Assembly: GCA_903872505.1 (NCBI GenBank)
Contig: CAIQKV010000075.1
Location: 1-43,184, forward strand
Direction: 5' to 3'
Source of the DNA: an uncultured Opitutia bacterium
GTDB taxonomy: Bacteria; Verrucomicrobiota; Verrucomicrobiia; Opitutales; Opitutaceae
Length of the DNA: 43,184 nucleotides
Position numbers and translations under genes: made by a program. The notes beneath the pieces are model-generated. The model was not told where the DNA came from. It saw only the letters and a list, made by a program, of their open reading frames with translations, and made no database searches. Of this stretch, positions 15,569-23,540 are shown piece by piece (positions within the stretch are counted from its first letter, which is position 1; each line of letters starts with the position of its first letter).

Positions 15569-16681
15569 TCAGGCGGGCGTGGACGGCTCTGTCTTCCAGG
15601 CCCAGATGCTCTCGTCGTCCGCGATGGGCAGGTCCACCGGCTGGTGGCGTGCGGCGGATTGGTACATGGCGAGCACGATCTCCAGCGTGGGGCGCACCGA
15701 CGTCACGGGAATCAGGACCTCGCGGTGCTGGCGGATCGCGTCGACCATGTCCTGGACGACGACGGCGTGCTCGGCATGGCCGAGGTCGGCCGCGCCGCGC
15801 GCCCCGGTGGCCTGCGCCGCGCTGCCGTAGCGGCGGATTTCTTCATCCTCCGGCTGCTCGTCGCGGAATTTCCACGTCAGCATCTTCTCCCCGGCCATGA
15901 TGGCGGTGCCGTTCTCGCCGTTGAGCTCGATCCGCACGTCGGTGCCCGGCCACAGGGCGGTCGAGGCCTCGACCACCCCCTGCGCGCCGCAGGCGAAGTC
16001 GACAAAGGCGAGGGTGGAGTCCTCGAGCGGGACGGCCGGGTGGGCGAGGTTGGTCATGCGCGCCTGCACCCGGCACGCCGGCCCGATGAGGTATTGCAGC
16101 ATGTCGATGTAGTGGAACGCCTGCTGCACGGTCACGCCGGCGCCCGACTTGCGCGACATCCGCCAGGCGTCGCTCTGGTAGTACTCGGTCGAGCGGTACC
16201 ACTTCATGAAGGCGTCGGCGTGCAGCAGCCGCCCGAAGCGGCCCGCCTGCACGGCCGACCGCATGGCCTGGACGGACTTGCGGACGCGGCCCTGGACGAA
16301 GCAGCCGAACTTCACGCCCGCGGTGTTACAGGCGGCGATCATCTCGTCCGTCTCCCGCAGGCTCATGGCCGGCGGCTTCTCGGTCAGCACGTGTTTCCCG
16401 GCCGCGGCGCACTGGAGCACGGCCTTGTAGTGGAGGTGGTTGGGGAGGGCGACGTTGACGACGTCGATCTCGGGATCCCGCAGCATGTCGTCGAGGGTGT
16501 GGTAGGCCTTGGTCCCGAAGCTGCCGGCGAGCCGGTCGAGGCGGTCGCGCACGGTGTCGCAGAACGCGATGAGCCGGCCGCCCTTCGCGTCGCCCACCGC
16601 CTTCGCATGGAAGGGGGCGATGAGGCCGGCGCCGAGAATGCCAAATCCGATGGGCTTGGAGGTGGAGTGTTTCGGTTGCAT
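15569..16681 (-). CDS. Gfo/Idh/MocA family oxidoreductase
   Basis: 370 aa NAD(P)-dependent dehydrogenase of sugar or inositol derivatives, cytoplasmic. The Rossmann motif GFGILGAGLIAPFHA is at about 12-26, and the family lysine signature EKPPAMS at about 101-107. The C-terminal alpha/beta substrate domain contains QQAFHYIDMLQYLIG with the conserved His used in catalysis in this family. It is last in the six-gene minus-strand operon, 10 bases after the alcohol dehydrogenase. Substrate cannot be assigned from sequence. Confidence 0.88.
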   Translation of the reverse strand: MQPKHSTSKPIGFGILGAGLIAPFHAKAVGDAKGGRLIAFCDTVRDRLDRLAGSFGTKAYHTLDDMLRDPEIDVVNVALPNHLHYKAVLQCAAAGKHVLTEKPPAMSLRETDEMIAACNTAGVKFGCFVQGRVRKSVQAMRSAVQAGRFGRLLHADAFMKWYRSTEYYQSDAWRMSRKSGAGVTVQQAFHYIDMLQYLIGPACRVQARMTNLAHPAVPLEDSTLAFVDFACGAQGVVEASTALWPGTDVRIELNGENGTAIMAGEKMLTWKFRDEQPEDEEIRRYGSAAQATGARGAADLGHAEHAVVVQDMVDAIRQHREVLIPVTSVRPTLEIVLAMYQSAARHQPVDLPIADDESIWAWKTEPSTPA

Positions 16682-16691
16682 GGGTGGAAAT

Positions 16692-17723
16692 TCAGGGGAT
16701 GAGCAGCGCCTTGAGCGCCGAGAGGTTCTCCACGGCGGCGAAGGCCTCCTCCCACTTGGCCAGGGGCAGCCGGTGGGTGATGATCTCCGGCGCGGGGACG
16801 AGGCCGCGGTGGATCAGCGTGATGGTGCGGTCCCACGACGTGTAGCTGGTCGACAGGTTGAAGATCACCTCCACCACCTTGAAGTTGAACCGGTCCCACG
16901 GCACCTCGACCGGCCGGTTGCCGGTGAGGCCGATCACGCAGATCTTCCCGAGCTTGCGGACAAGGTCGATCGTGCCGGGGATCGCGGCCGGCGCGCCGCT
17001 GCACTCGATCACGAGGTCGGCGCCGATCCCGCCGCTCAGGTCCATGACCACGTCGGCGGGCTTCGCCTCGCCCACGTTGACCGTGGTGAAGCCGAGCGCC
17101 TTCGCCTTGGCGAGCCGCAGCGGGACATCGCCGGGCGTGCCGACGACGACCACGTCGCGGGCGCCGGCGGCGCGGGCCACCATCGCGGCGAGCAGGCCGA
17201 TCGGGCCGGGCCCGATGACCACCGCGAGGTCGCCGGCCGTGATGCGCGCCCGCTCGATCACGTCCGTGACGGCGTTGGCGGTGGGCTCGACCATGGCGCC
17301 CTGGTCGAAGGTCATCCCGGCGGGCATCCGGTGGAGCAGCTTTTCCGGGTAGCAGATGTAGCGCGCCATGCCGCCGTCCACGCCCCAGCCCGGCGAGCGC
17401 TTCTCCGCGCAGATGTGGGAGTTGCCGGTGCGGCAGAGGGCGCAGACGCCGCATGCGCGGTTGTGGGGCTCGGCGACGACGCGCTCGCCCACCTTGGCGG
17501 CGCGGCAGTTCGGGCCGACCTCGACGATGGTGCCGGTGAACTCGTGGCCGAGCGTGACGGGCGGCCAGTACGGGAACTCATCGTGCCGGACGTGGACGTC
17601 GGTCCCGCAGATGCCGCAGGCGGCGATCTCGATCTTCACTTCGCCGGCCTGGACGCGGGGCTCGGGTACCTCGCGCAATTCGAGGAAGCCCTTGCCTTTT
17701 TGGGTTTTGACGAGGGCTTGCAT
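16692..17723 (-). CDS. Zinc-dependent medium-chain dehydrogenase (sorbitol/threonine type)
   Basis: 343 aa, NAD(P)-dependent oxidation of a secondary alcohol. The catalytic zinc site has C39 (GICGTD) and H60-E61 (LGHEFTG). The structural zinc loop has C91, C94, C97 and C105. The Rossmann segment VVIGPGPIGLLAA is at about 167-179. Overall it resembles L-threonine 3-dehydrogenase, sorbitol dehydrogenase and galactitol-phosphate dehydrogenase. It is fifth in the operon, so it probably oxidises a polyol or hydroxyacid intermediate that the flanking Gfo/Idh and aminotransferase enzymes also handle. Confidence 0.88.
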   Translation of the reverse strand: MQALVKTQKGKGFLELREVPEPRVQAGEVKIEIAACGICGTDVHVRHDEFPYWPPVTLGHEFTGTIVEVGPNCRAAKVGERVVAEPHNRACGVCALCRTGNSHICAEKRSPGWGVDGGMARYICYPEKLLHRMPAGMTFDQGAMVEPTANAVTDVIERARITAGDLAVVIGPGPIGLLAAMVARAAGARDVVVVGTPGDVPLRLAKAKALGFTTVNVGEAKPADVVMDLSGGIGADLVIECSGAPAAIPGTIDLVRKLGKICVIGLTGNRPVEVPWDRFNFKVVEVIFNLSTSYTSWDRTITLIHRGLVPAPEIITHRLPLAKWEEAFAAVENLSALKALLIP

Positions 17724-17744
17724 GGGGCGCGGGGGGTGGCGGGT

Positions 17745-19004
17745 TTATCGGCAGTAGTCGTGGACGAAGGCGGTCAGCACGGTGGCGGCGTCGGCCAGTT
17801 CCGCGAGGGAGAGCTGCTCGTCCTTCGAGTGGGCGTGCCGGAGGGAGCCGGCGCCGTAGACGACGGTCGGGATGCCGAGCTGGTTGTTGTAGAACCACGC
17901 GTCGCAGGAGGCGGTCATGCCCCCGAGCGTGAGCGGCAGCCCGGCGGACCGGGCGCAGGCGAGGAGGGCCGCCGGCAGCGGGTGGGCCGGGTCCACCACG
18001 CTGCAATCGTGGCGGTACATGAAGCTCAGGTCGAAATTGTGCACGACGGCCTCGCTGAGGCCGTGCTCGAGCGCCCCGCGCATTTCCGCGCAGACCTGCT
18101 CCTTGGTCCGGTTGGGCAGGAAGCCCAGCACGCCCTCGAGCACGGCGCGGCCGGGCGCGGCGGCCGGCCAGTTGCCGGCCTCGAGGTGACCGAAGGTGAT
18201 CGGCATCGGGTTGGGCGAGGAGTCGAAGAGCGGGAACCCCCACGAGGCGGCGAGGAGTTCGGCGTGGAAACCCTCGAGGACCGCGATCGCATCGCGCGCC
18301 AGCAGCAGCGCGCTGCGGGTCTGCCCGGCCGCGCCGCTGTGGCCGGCCTTCCCGTGCAGCACGAGGCGGAACCACACGGCGCCGCGGATCGAGGTGTAGA
18401 GCTTGCTGTCGGACGACTCGAGGACGACGCAGCCGTCGGCCTTTTCCATCGTGCGGGCCATCGCGAGCGAGCCGTTGCCGCCGTTCTCTTCCTCCACGAC
18501 CAGGTGGCCGACGAGGTCGCCCGGCAGGTTGAGGTTCAAGGCGTCGAGTACCCGCAGCGTGAGGTACATCAGCGCGATCTGGCCCTTGTCGTCGCTCGCG
18601 CCGCGCCCGAAGATCACGCCGTTTTCCACCCGCGGCTGGAACGCCTCGGTCTGGCCCTCGGACGGAGGGACGACATCGGTGTGGGCGTTGAGGAGCAGCT
18701 TGCGCCCGCCGCCGGTGCCGTGGCGGACCACGCGCAGGTTGAACCGGCCGGCGTAGGCGATGTCGGGCACCGGGTCCGAGTAGTCCGGGTCCTTCTTCAA
18801 CGCGTCGGACAGCGGGACGCGCTCGACGGTGACGCCGAGTTTTTTGAATTCGCGCTCGCAGAGGAGCATGACTTCCTGCTCCCGGCCGGGCAGGGAGGGA
18901 ATGCGGATCAGGTCGGCGAGGAACCGCTGCGCATCGGGCCGCAGCTGCTCGACGGCCTGGCGGATCGCGGTGCTCAGGGGCGGAAGGGCGAGGGAGGCGT
19001 TCAT
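17745..19004 (-). CDS. M20 family metallohydrolase (ArgE/DapE-like)
   Basis: 419 aa zinc hydrolase of N-acyl amino acids or small peptides. Metal ligand H108 is in NAHTD with D110, the bridging Asp is D138 in GRGASDDKG, and the catalytic/ligand Glu cluster EEENGG is at about 171-176. The C-terminal ligand His is in RHAHSKDEQ. A dimerisation insert occupies the middle, as in ArgE/DapE. No signal peptide, so cytoplasmic. Its place between an aminotransferase and a dehydrogenase suggests removal of an N-acyl group from a pathway intermediate, which is inference. Confidence 0.85.
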   Translation of the reverse strand: MNASLALPPLSTAIRQAVEQLRPDAQRFLADLIRIPSLPGREQEVMLLCEREFKKLGVTVERVPLSDALKKDPDYSDPVPDIAYAGRFNLRVVRHGTGGGRKLLLNAHTDVVPPSEGQTEAFQPRVENGVIFGRGASDDKGQIALMYLTLRVLDALNLNLPGDLVGHLVVEEENGGNGSLAMARTMEKADGCVVLESSDSKLYTSIRGAVWFRLVLHGKAGHSGAAGQTRSALLLARDAIAVLEGFHAELLAASWGFPLFDSSPNPMPITFGHLEAGNWPAAAPGRAVLEGVLGFLPNRTKEQVCAEMRGALEHGLSEAVVHNFDLSFMYRHDCSVVDPAHPLPAALLACARSAGLPLTLGGMTASCDAWFYNNQLGIPTVVYGAGSLRHAHSKDEQLSLAELADAATVLTAFVHDYCR

Positions 19005-19014
19005 GGGGGAAGGG

Positions 19015-20337
19015 TCAGAGTTTCAGGCGGGACAGTGCGCCGGCCATGATGGCGAGGCTCTCGTCGGCCTCAACGCGGGTCATGACGAGGGGCGGCGCGA
19101 CGCGGATCACGTTGCCGTACATGCCGACGGAGCCGATCAGCAGGCCGTGGTTGGCGCAGTCCACGATCAGGGGCTTCACGAGCCCGGGCGCGGGTTCCTT
19201 GGTCCGCTTGTCCTTCACCAGCTCGAGGCCCATGACGAGGCCCTGCCCGCGGACGTCGCCGAGGTACGGGCAGGTGGCGGCCATGGCCGTGAGCCGCCGC
19301 TTCATGTAGGCGCCCAGCTTGGCCGAGTTGGCGACGAGCGGCTCGCGCTCGTAGATGTCGAGCACCGCGCAAACGGCGGCGCTGGAGACCGGGTTGCCGC
19401 CGAGCGTGCTGGAAAGTTCGCCCGAGCCCAGGCACCCGAAGACGTCGGACGTGGCGGCGACGGCCGAGACCGGCACGCCGCAGCCGATGGCCTTGCCGAT
19501 CGCGACGATGTCGGGCTTCACGCCCTCGTGCTCCATCGCCCACATCTTGCCGGTGCGGCCGTAGGAGGACTGCACCTCGTCGAGGGCGAACAGCAGGCCG
19601 CGCCGGCGGATCCACTCCTCGAGCTTCTTCAGCCAGCCGCGCGGCGGGAAGATGAACCCGCCCGCGCCCTGGTAGGGCTCGACCATCACGCCGGCGAGGC
19701 TGCCGGTGGAGTTGGCGAGGACGACGCTGTCGAGGTACGCGAAGTATTTCTTGAACTCCGGGCCGCCGTCGCACCAGCCGCACGGATCGCGATAGGGATT
19801 CGGAAACGGCGCGCGGATGACACCCGGCACGGTCGGCCCATAGCCGCGCTTCGGCCCGGGCAGGCCGCCCATGGACGCCGCATGCAGCGTCCGGCCGTGG
19901 AATCCGCCCTCGAACGAGAGGATCTCGTACTTCCCGGACCGGCGCTTCAGCAGCCGCGCCGCGGCCTCGGTGGCGTCGCTGCCGGTCGAGAGGAAGAAGC
20001 ACTTGTCCAGGTGCGGCGGCAGCGCCTTCACCAGCCGCTCGGCGGCGGCGATGCGCTCGACATTGGCGCACTCGTAGTTGTTCAGCAGCCGGGCGGTCGC
20101 CTTCTGCGCGGCCGCGACCAGGTGCGGGTGGCAGTGACCGACGCTCGTGACGAGCACGCCGCAGGTCCAGTCGAGGTAGGTGTTGCCGTCCACGTCGGTC
20201 ACGACGCAGCCCCGGGCGTGGTCCCAGACCACGGGCGCCTGGAAACCGGTGACGTCGGCCTCGAACTTGTGCCACTTTTTGAGGAGAACCTTTCCCTTCG
20301 GGCCGGGCAGGGGGGCGATGACATGCGCGGCGTTCAT
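19015..20337 (-). CDS. Class III PLP-dependent aminotransferase
   Basis: 440 aa, omega-aminotransferase family (GABA, ornithine, beta-alanine type). The PLP-binding lysine is K282 in IAIGKAIG and the pyridine-nitrogen Asp is D253 in DEVQ. The phosphate-binding segment STGSDATEAA is at about 117-126. The Gly/His segment FEGGFHGRT is at about 142-150. The start codon overlaps the stop of the preceding dehydrogenase gene (ATGA), a sign of coupling. The substrate is unknown; the family typically transfers a terminal amino group from or to an oxo-acid. Confidence 0.9.
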   Translation of the reverse strand: MNAAHVIAPLPGPKGKVLLKKWHKFEADVTGFQAPVVWDHARGCVVTDVDGNTYLDWTCGVLVTSVGHCHPHLVAAAQKATARLLNNYECANVERIAAAERLVKALPPHLDKCFFLSTGSDATEAAARLLKRRSGKYEILSFEGGFHGRTLHAASMGGLPGPKRGYGPTVPGVIRAPFPNPYRDPCGWCDGGPEFKKYFAYLDSVVLANSTGSLAGVMVEPYQGAGGFIFPPRGWLKKLEEWIRRRGLLFALDEVQSSYGRTGKMWAMEHEGVKPDIVAIGKAIGCGVPVSAVAATSDVFGCLGSGELSSTLGGNPVSSAAVCAVLDIYEREPLVANSAKLGAYMKRRLTAMAATCPYLGDVRGQGLVMGLELVKDKRTKEPAPGLVKPLIVDCANHGLLIGSVGMYGNVIRVAPPLVMTRVEADESLAIMAGALSRLKL

Positions 20338-21329
20338 GCGACCACCCCTTTCTTCACTTCCGGGTTCACGATGCAGCGGGCCGGACGGCCCTGCGCATGG
20401 GCCAGGACATCGTCGATGATGCTCTTGCGGATCTCCCAGCCGGCCTCCTCGGAGGCCCAGCCGATGTGCGGCGTGAGGATCACGTTCGGGAGGGCGAACA
20501 GCGGGTGGTCTGGCGGCGGCGGCTCGACGTCGAACACGTCGATCGCGGCGCCGGCGATGCGCCCGTCGCGGCAGGCCTGCGCCAGGGCCGCGGCGTCCAC
20601 CATCGGGCCGCGCGAGGTGTTCACGAGGTAGGCCGTCGGCTTCATCAGCGCGAGGGTCGCGGCGTCGACCAGGTGGCGCGTCGTGGCGTTCAGCGGCGTG
20701 TGGATCGTGACGTAGTCGGCGGTCTTGAAGAGCGTCGGCTTGTCCACGAACCGGACATCCGGGAACTGCGCCCGCTGCTCGGCGGTGAGGTACGGGTCGT
20801 GCGCGATGATCTTCAGGCCGAAGGACCGCAGCTTGCGGTGCACCCGGCTGCCGATTCGGCCGAAGCCGACGATGCCGAGCGTCTTGCCGTCCATGCGGCG
20901 GAGGGGCAGCAGCCCGGCGAAGTCCCACTGGCCCTTCGCCGCCGAGGCCTCGAGCGCGCGGCGGCCGGCGACGACCTTGCGCACGCAGGCGAAGATCAGG
21001 GCGATGGCGTGCTCGGCGACGTCCTCCTTGCAGTAGTCGGGCTGGTAGGCGAACGCGATGCCCGCCCGCGTGCAGGCGTCGACGTCGACGTTGTCGTACC
21101 CGATGCCGTGCCGGATCAGCAGTTCGCACTTGGTCAGCTGCCCGATCAGGCTCGCGTCGAACCGGACCATGTTGACGACGATGACCTCGGCGTCGCGGAT
21201 CTTCGCGAGCACCTCGGCCTCGGGTTTGCCTTTGAGCTGGTAGGCGGCGAGCGCGACGCCGGCTTGGCGACACTGCTCCGCCTCCCAGTCGAGGTTTTCC
21301 TCGATGTAATCCGTGACGACGACTTTCAT
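20334..21329 (-). CDS. D-isomer 2-hydroxyacid dehydrogenase
   Basis: 331 aa, in the phosphoglycerate/hydroxypyruvate dehydrogenase superfamily (SerA-like fold, no ACT domain). NAD-binding motif GFGRIGSRVHR is at about 155-165. The catalytic triad is R240 (NTSRGPMVD), E269 (DVFDVEP) and H288 (TPHIGWAS). The ATG at 21329 begins MKVVVTDYIEENL, a normal N-terminus. It overlaps the aminotransferase start by four bases. It probably reduces a 2-oxo acid or oxidises a D-hydroxyacid made in the same operon. 3-phosphoglycerate dehydrogenase activity is possible but there is no serine pathway context. Confidence 0.88.
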   Translation of the reverse strand: MKVVVTDYIEENLDWEAEQCRQAGVALAAYQLKGKPEAEVLAKIRDAEVIVVNMVRFDASLIGQLTKCELLIRHGIGYDNVDVDACTRAGIAFAYQPDYCKEDVAEHAIALIFACVRKVVAGRRALEASAAKGQWDFAGLLPLRRMDGKTLGIVGFGRIGSRVHRKLRSFGLKIIAHDPYLTAEQRAQFPDVRFVDKPTLFKTADYVTIHTPLNATTRHLVDAATLALMKPTAYLVNTSRGPMVDAAALAQACRDGRIAGAAIDVFDVEPPPPDHPLFALPNVILTPHIGWASEEAGWEIRKSIIDDVLAHAQGRPARCIVNPEVKKGVVA

Positions 21330-21340
21330 GAGAATGAGCC

Positions 21341-22531
21341 CTAGCCGGCTTTCCCGGCGGGCCGGCGCTTGCGGCGCGGCTTCATGGCTCGGCCCCCCGG
21401 GCCGCTGGAGCGTTTGGACGAGAGGCGGTTGGGTCCGGCGACGTCGGCCGGCGTGGGCTGGACCGCGACCCAGCGCTTCTCGGCGGCCGACTGGTAGACC
21501 GCCTCCACCACGCGCAGCGCCGCCACGCCGTCCTCGCCGGAGATCGGCGGCTCGCTGTTGTGGAGAATGGCGTCGATGAAGCCCCGCAGATATTCCCGGC
21601 CCATGTAGCCGGAGTAGCCCTTCGCCGGCTCGAGGTTGAACTCCATGCTCCGCACCGGGGAGCCGCCCATGACGGGATCGTCGCTGCAGATCTGCAGCAC
21701 GTCCTTGCTGCCCTCGTAGGCCGGCGCCCACGACAGCACGCCGCGCGTCCCGCGCAGGCTGATGTACAGGTCGCGGCCGTGGGGGAAGCTGTCCGGGACC
21801 GTGTAGCTGATGTCGAGCGCGGCCACCGTGCCCTGCGCGAACCGCAGGTGCGCGAAGGAATTGTCCTCGATGTCGTAGTAGCGGTTCACCCGCACGTTCC
21901 GGCCCGACACCTCGGCCACCTCGTCCTGGAGGATCCAGCGGAAGAGGTCGATCCAGTGGACGCCGAGGTTGAACAGCGGGCCGCCGCCGGACTTGGCCTT
22001 CTCCAGCATCCACGGCGCATGCCCGTCGAGATAGCGCGTCAACCGCCCCGCGGCGCAGCGGCCCTCGGCCCCGATGACGTCGCCGATGACCCCGTCGGCC
22101 ACCAGCCGGCGGATTTCCTCGGCCACCGGGTGCATCCGCCAGCAATAGCCCGTGGTCAGCTTCACGCCGGCGGCGCGCGCGGCGGTGACCATGGCCTGCG
22201 CGGCGTCCGCGCTCACGGCCATCGGCTTCTCCACCATCACGTGCACGCCGTGCTTGGCGCACTCAATGGCGGCGGCCGGGCACTCCACATGCGGCAGGAA
22301 GATCGCCGCGATGGCGGGCTTTTCCTGCTCCAGCATCATCGTGAGGTCGGCATAGCCGGTGACGCCAAAATCCTTCACAAACGCCTCCCGCAGCGCCTCG
22401 TCGCGCTCCACCACGGCCACCACGCGCACCTTGGGGACCACCGCAAACAACGCCATGTACAACCGCGGGTGGAGGTGGCCGAGGCCAACCACCGCGATGT
22501 TCAGGTGGTGCGGAGTAGGGAGGAAGGACAC
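21341..22531 (-). CDS. Gfo/Idh/MocA family oxidoreductase, operon leader
   Basis: 396 aa from a GTG at 22531; a TTG at 22588 is the only alternative and would add 19 residues. The Rossmann motif is NIAVVGLGHLHPRLY and the signature EKPMAVS follows at about 100-106. The catalytic-domain motif GGGPLFNLGVHWIDLFRW contains the conserved His. A basic, Arg/Lys-rich tail of about 25 residues (RRKRRPAGKAG) is unusual for the family and may be a disordered appendage. It is the first gene of the six-gene operon, 11 bases before the dehydrogenase. Confidence 0.82.
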   Translation of the reverse strand: MSFLPTPHHLNIAVVGLGHLHPRLYMALFAVVPKVRVVAVVERDEALREAFVKDFGVTGYADLTMMLEQEKPAIAAIFLPHVECPAAAIECAKHGVHVMVEKPMAVSADAAQAMVTAARAAGVKLTTGYCWRMHPVAEEIRRLVADGVIGDVIGAEGRCAAGRLTRYLDGHAPWMLEKAKSGGGPLFNLGVHWIDLFRWILQDEVAEVSGRNVRVNRYYDIEDNSFAHLRFAQGTVAALDISYTVPDSFPHGRDLYISLRGTRGVLSWAPAYEGSKDVLQICSDDPVMGGSPVRSMEFNLEPAKGYSGYMGREYLRGFIDAILHNSEPPISGEDGVAALRVVEAVYQSAAEKRWVAVQPTPADVAGPNRLSSKRSSGPGGRAMKPRRKRRPAGKAG

Positions 22532-22659
22532 GTTTCGGTGCGCACAGGCACCGGAGACAATAACGTCCCGCCCCCGCAGTTGACGCAATAGCCTATTAGA
22601 AAATAGCAGTCCTGTGCAGCGCAGACGTTGGTAAAACTAATGGGCTGTCGGGCAGTCTA

Positions 22660-22681
22660 AATGTCACCAATTAAGTGACAT
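22660..22681. repeat. Palindromic element, copy 3
   Basis: AATGTCACCAATTAAGTGAC then AT, that is TGTCAC-N7-GTGACA. It lies in the 246-base gap between hicB (ending at 22778) and the start of the Gfo/Idh operon. That gap also has an AT-rich segment at about 22588-22610 that could hold the operon promoter. Confidence 0.65.
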
Positions 22682-22777
22682 GGGGATCGGGGCTGGCCTC
22701 GAGGCCTATCGGTCGATTTCAGGCGGGTCCAGATGGTACCTCGCCGAAGTCCCGCGCCTGCGGGACGAAGGCGCGGA

Positions 22778-23167
22778 TCACCGCATCGCCAGCCCATGTT
22801 CGCGCAGGGCCCGCGAAATGCTCCGCGACTCCCCGATGCTGAACGGGGTGTTGCGCCGGAGCTTGGAGGCGAGGGTTTGGCTGGGAATCCCGGAAAGCTT
22901 GGCCAGGCGCGAAACCTTGACCAGGTGCGAGAGCGCCGCGAGCGACTCAACCGAGATGGGGGCGGACGGGTTGGGGGACGGAATCGCCAGCCCCTCCTCC
23001 ACGTAAGCCTCCTTGAGCACCGCGAAGGTTTCCGCGAGATTGGCCAGCGCTGCGGCCTGGGTGGCGCCATCGGCGGCACACGTGGGAATCTCGGGGATTT
23101 CGGCGACAAAATAGCCGGCGCGCTCATCCCAGTAAACGTGGACGGAGTAATCCTTGATGGTGTTCAT
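22778..23167 (-). CDS. hicB: HicB-family antitoxin with helix-turn-helix tail
   Basis: 129 aa. The N-terminal HicB fold (about 1-60) has the typical VYWDERAGYFVAEIPEIP and the GATQAAALANLAETF helix. The C-terminal half (about 75-129) resembles a DNA-binding helix-turn-helix (VSRLAKLSGIPSQTLASKLR). HicB neutralises HicA and, in characterised systems, represses the operon. It is the second gene, 29 bases after hicA. The ATG at 23167 gives the family N-terminus. Confidence 0.82.
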   Translation of the reverse strand: MNTIKDYSVHVYWDERAGYFVAEIPEIPTCAADGATQAAALANLAETFAVLKEAYVEEGLAIPSPNPSAPISVESLAALSHLVKVSRLAKLSGIPSQTLASKLRRNTPFSIGESRSISRALREHGLAMR

Positions 23168-23196
23168 GGCGGGATCGTTTCGGGTTGGTTCGGGGG

Positions 23197-23442
23197 CTAA
23201 CACTTGAAGCGTTCGAGGGTTTGGCGGACTTGGCGGATCTGGTAGGCCTTGGCCTTGCCGTTGCGCTCGGATTGGAGGTTCAGCAGCACCGGCACTCCGG
23301 GGCGGGTAAAAATATGATGGCTGCCCTTGATCCGCTGCCGCCAGCCCGTGGCCTCCAGAAAACGCACCACGTCCGCGAGACGATGGCCGTAATCCTTGGC
23401 GGGATCCAGCAGCGCGGCCCGGGTCTTTTCCGGATCAGGCAT
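23197..23442 (-). CDS. hicA: HicA-family mRNA interferase toxin
   Basis: 81 aa, double-stranded-RNA-binding-like fold of HicA toxins. The active-site histidine is in GSHHIF (H42/H43), preceded by VVRFLEATGW and RIKG, all characteristic. In the family the toxin cleaves mRNA when the antitoxin is lost. The order, toxin before antitoxin, is standard for hicAB. An AT-rich palindrome at 23484-23501 lies 42 bases upstream of the start. Confidence 0.85.
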   Translation of the reverse strand: MPDPEKTRAALLDPAKDYGHRLADVVRFLEATGWRQRIKGSHHIFTRPGVPVLLNLQSERNGKAKAYQIRQVRQTLERFKC

Positions 23443-23483
23443 GGCGGCAACTTGGCGAGTATATTTATGCAGTCAAGTAAACA

Positions 23484-23501
23484 TGAATAAATATTTATTC
23501 A
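23484..23501. promoter_or_regulatory. AT-rich palindrome upstream of hicAB (candidate operator)
   Basis: TGAATAAATATTTATTCA is a perfect 18-base palindrome in an AT-rich island (about 23459-23502) inside otherwise GC-rich DNA. A related half, TATATTTATGC, precedes it at 23460. Its position fits an autoregulatory HicB operator or the hicAB promoter. It also sits 39 bases past the end of the Gfo/Idh gene at 23541, so a role at that 3' end is possible. Confidence 0.55.
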
Positions 23502-23540
23502 CGTTCCTCTCGCCGAGGTCTGCGAAGGCGGGCCAACCTT

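Noticed and set aside
16509..19049. 846-codon open frame on the plus strand
   Set aside because: Antisense to the dehydrogenase and M20 genes; composition is Asp/Val/His/Arg-rich with no domain.
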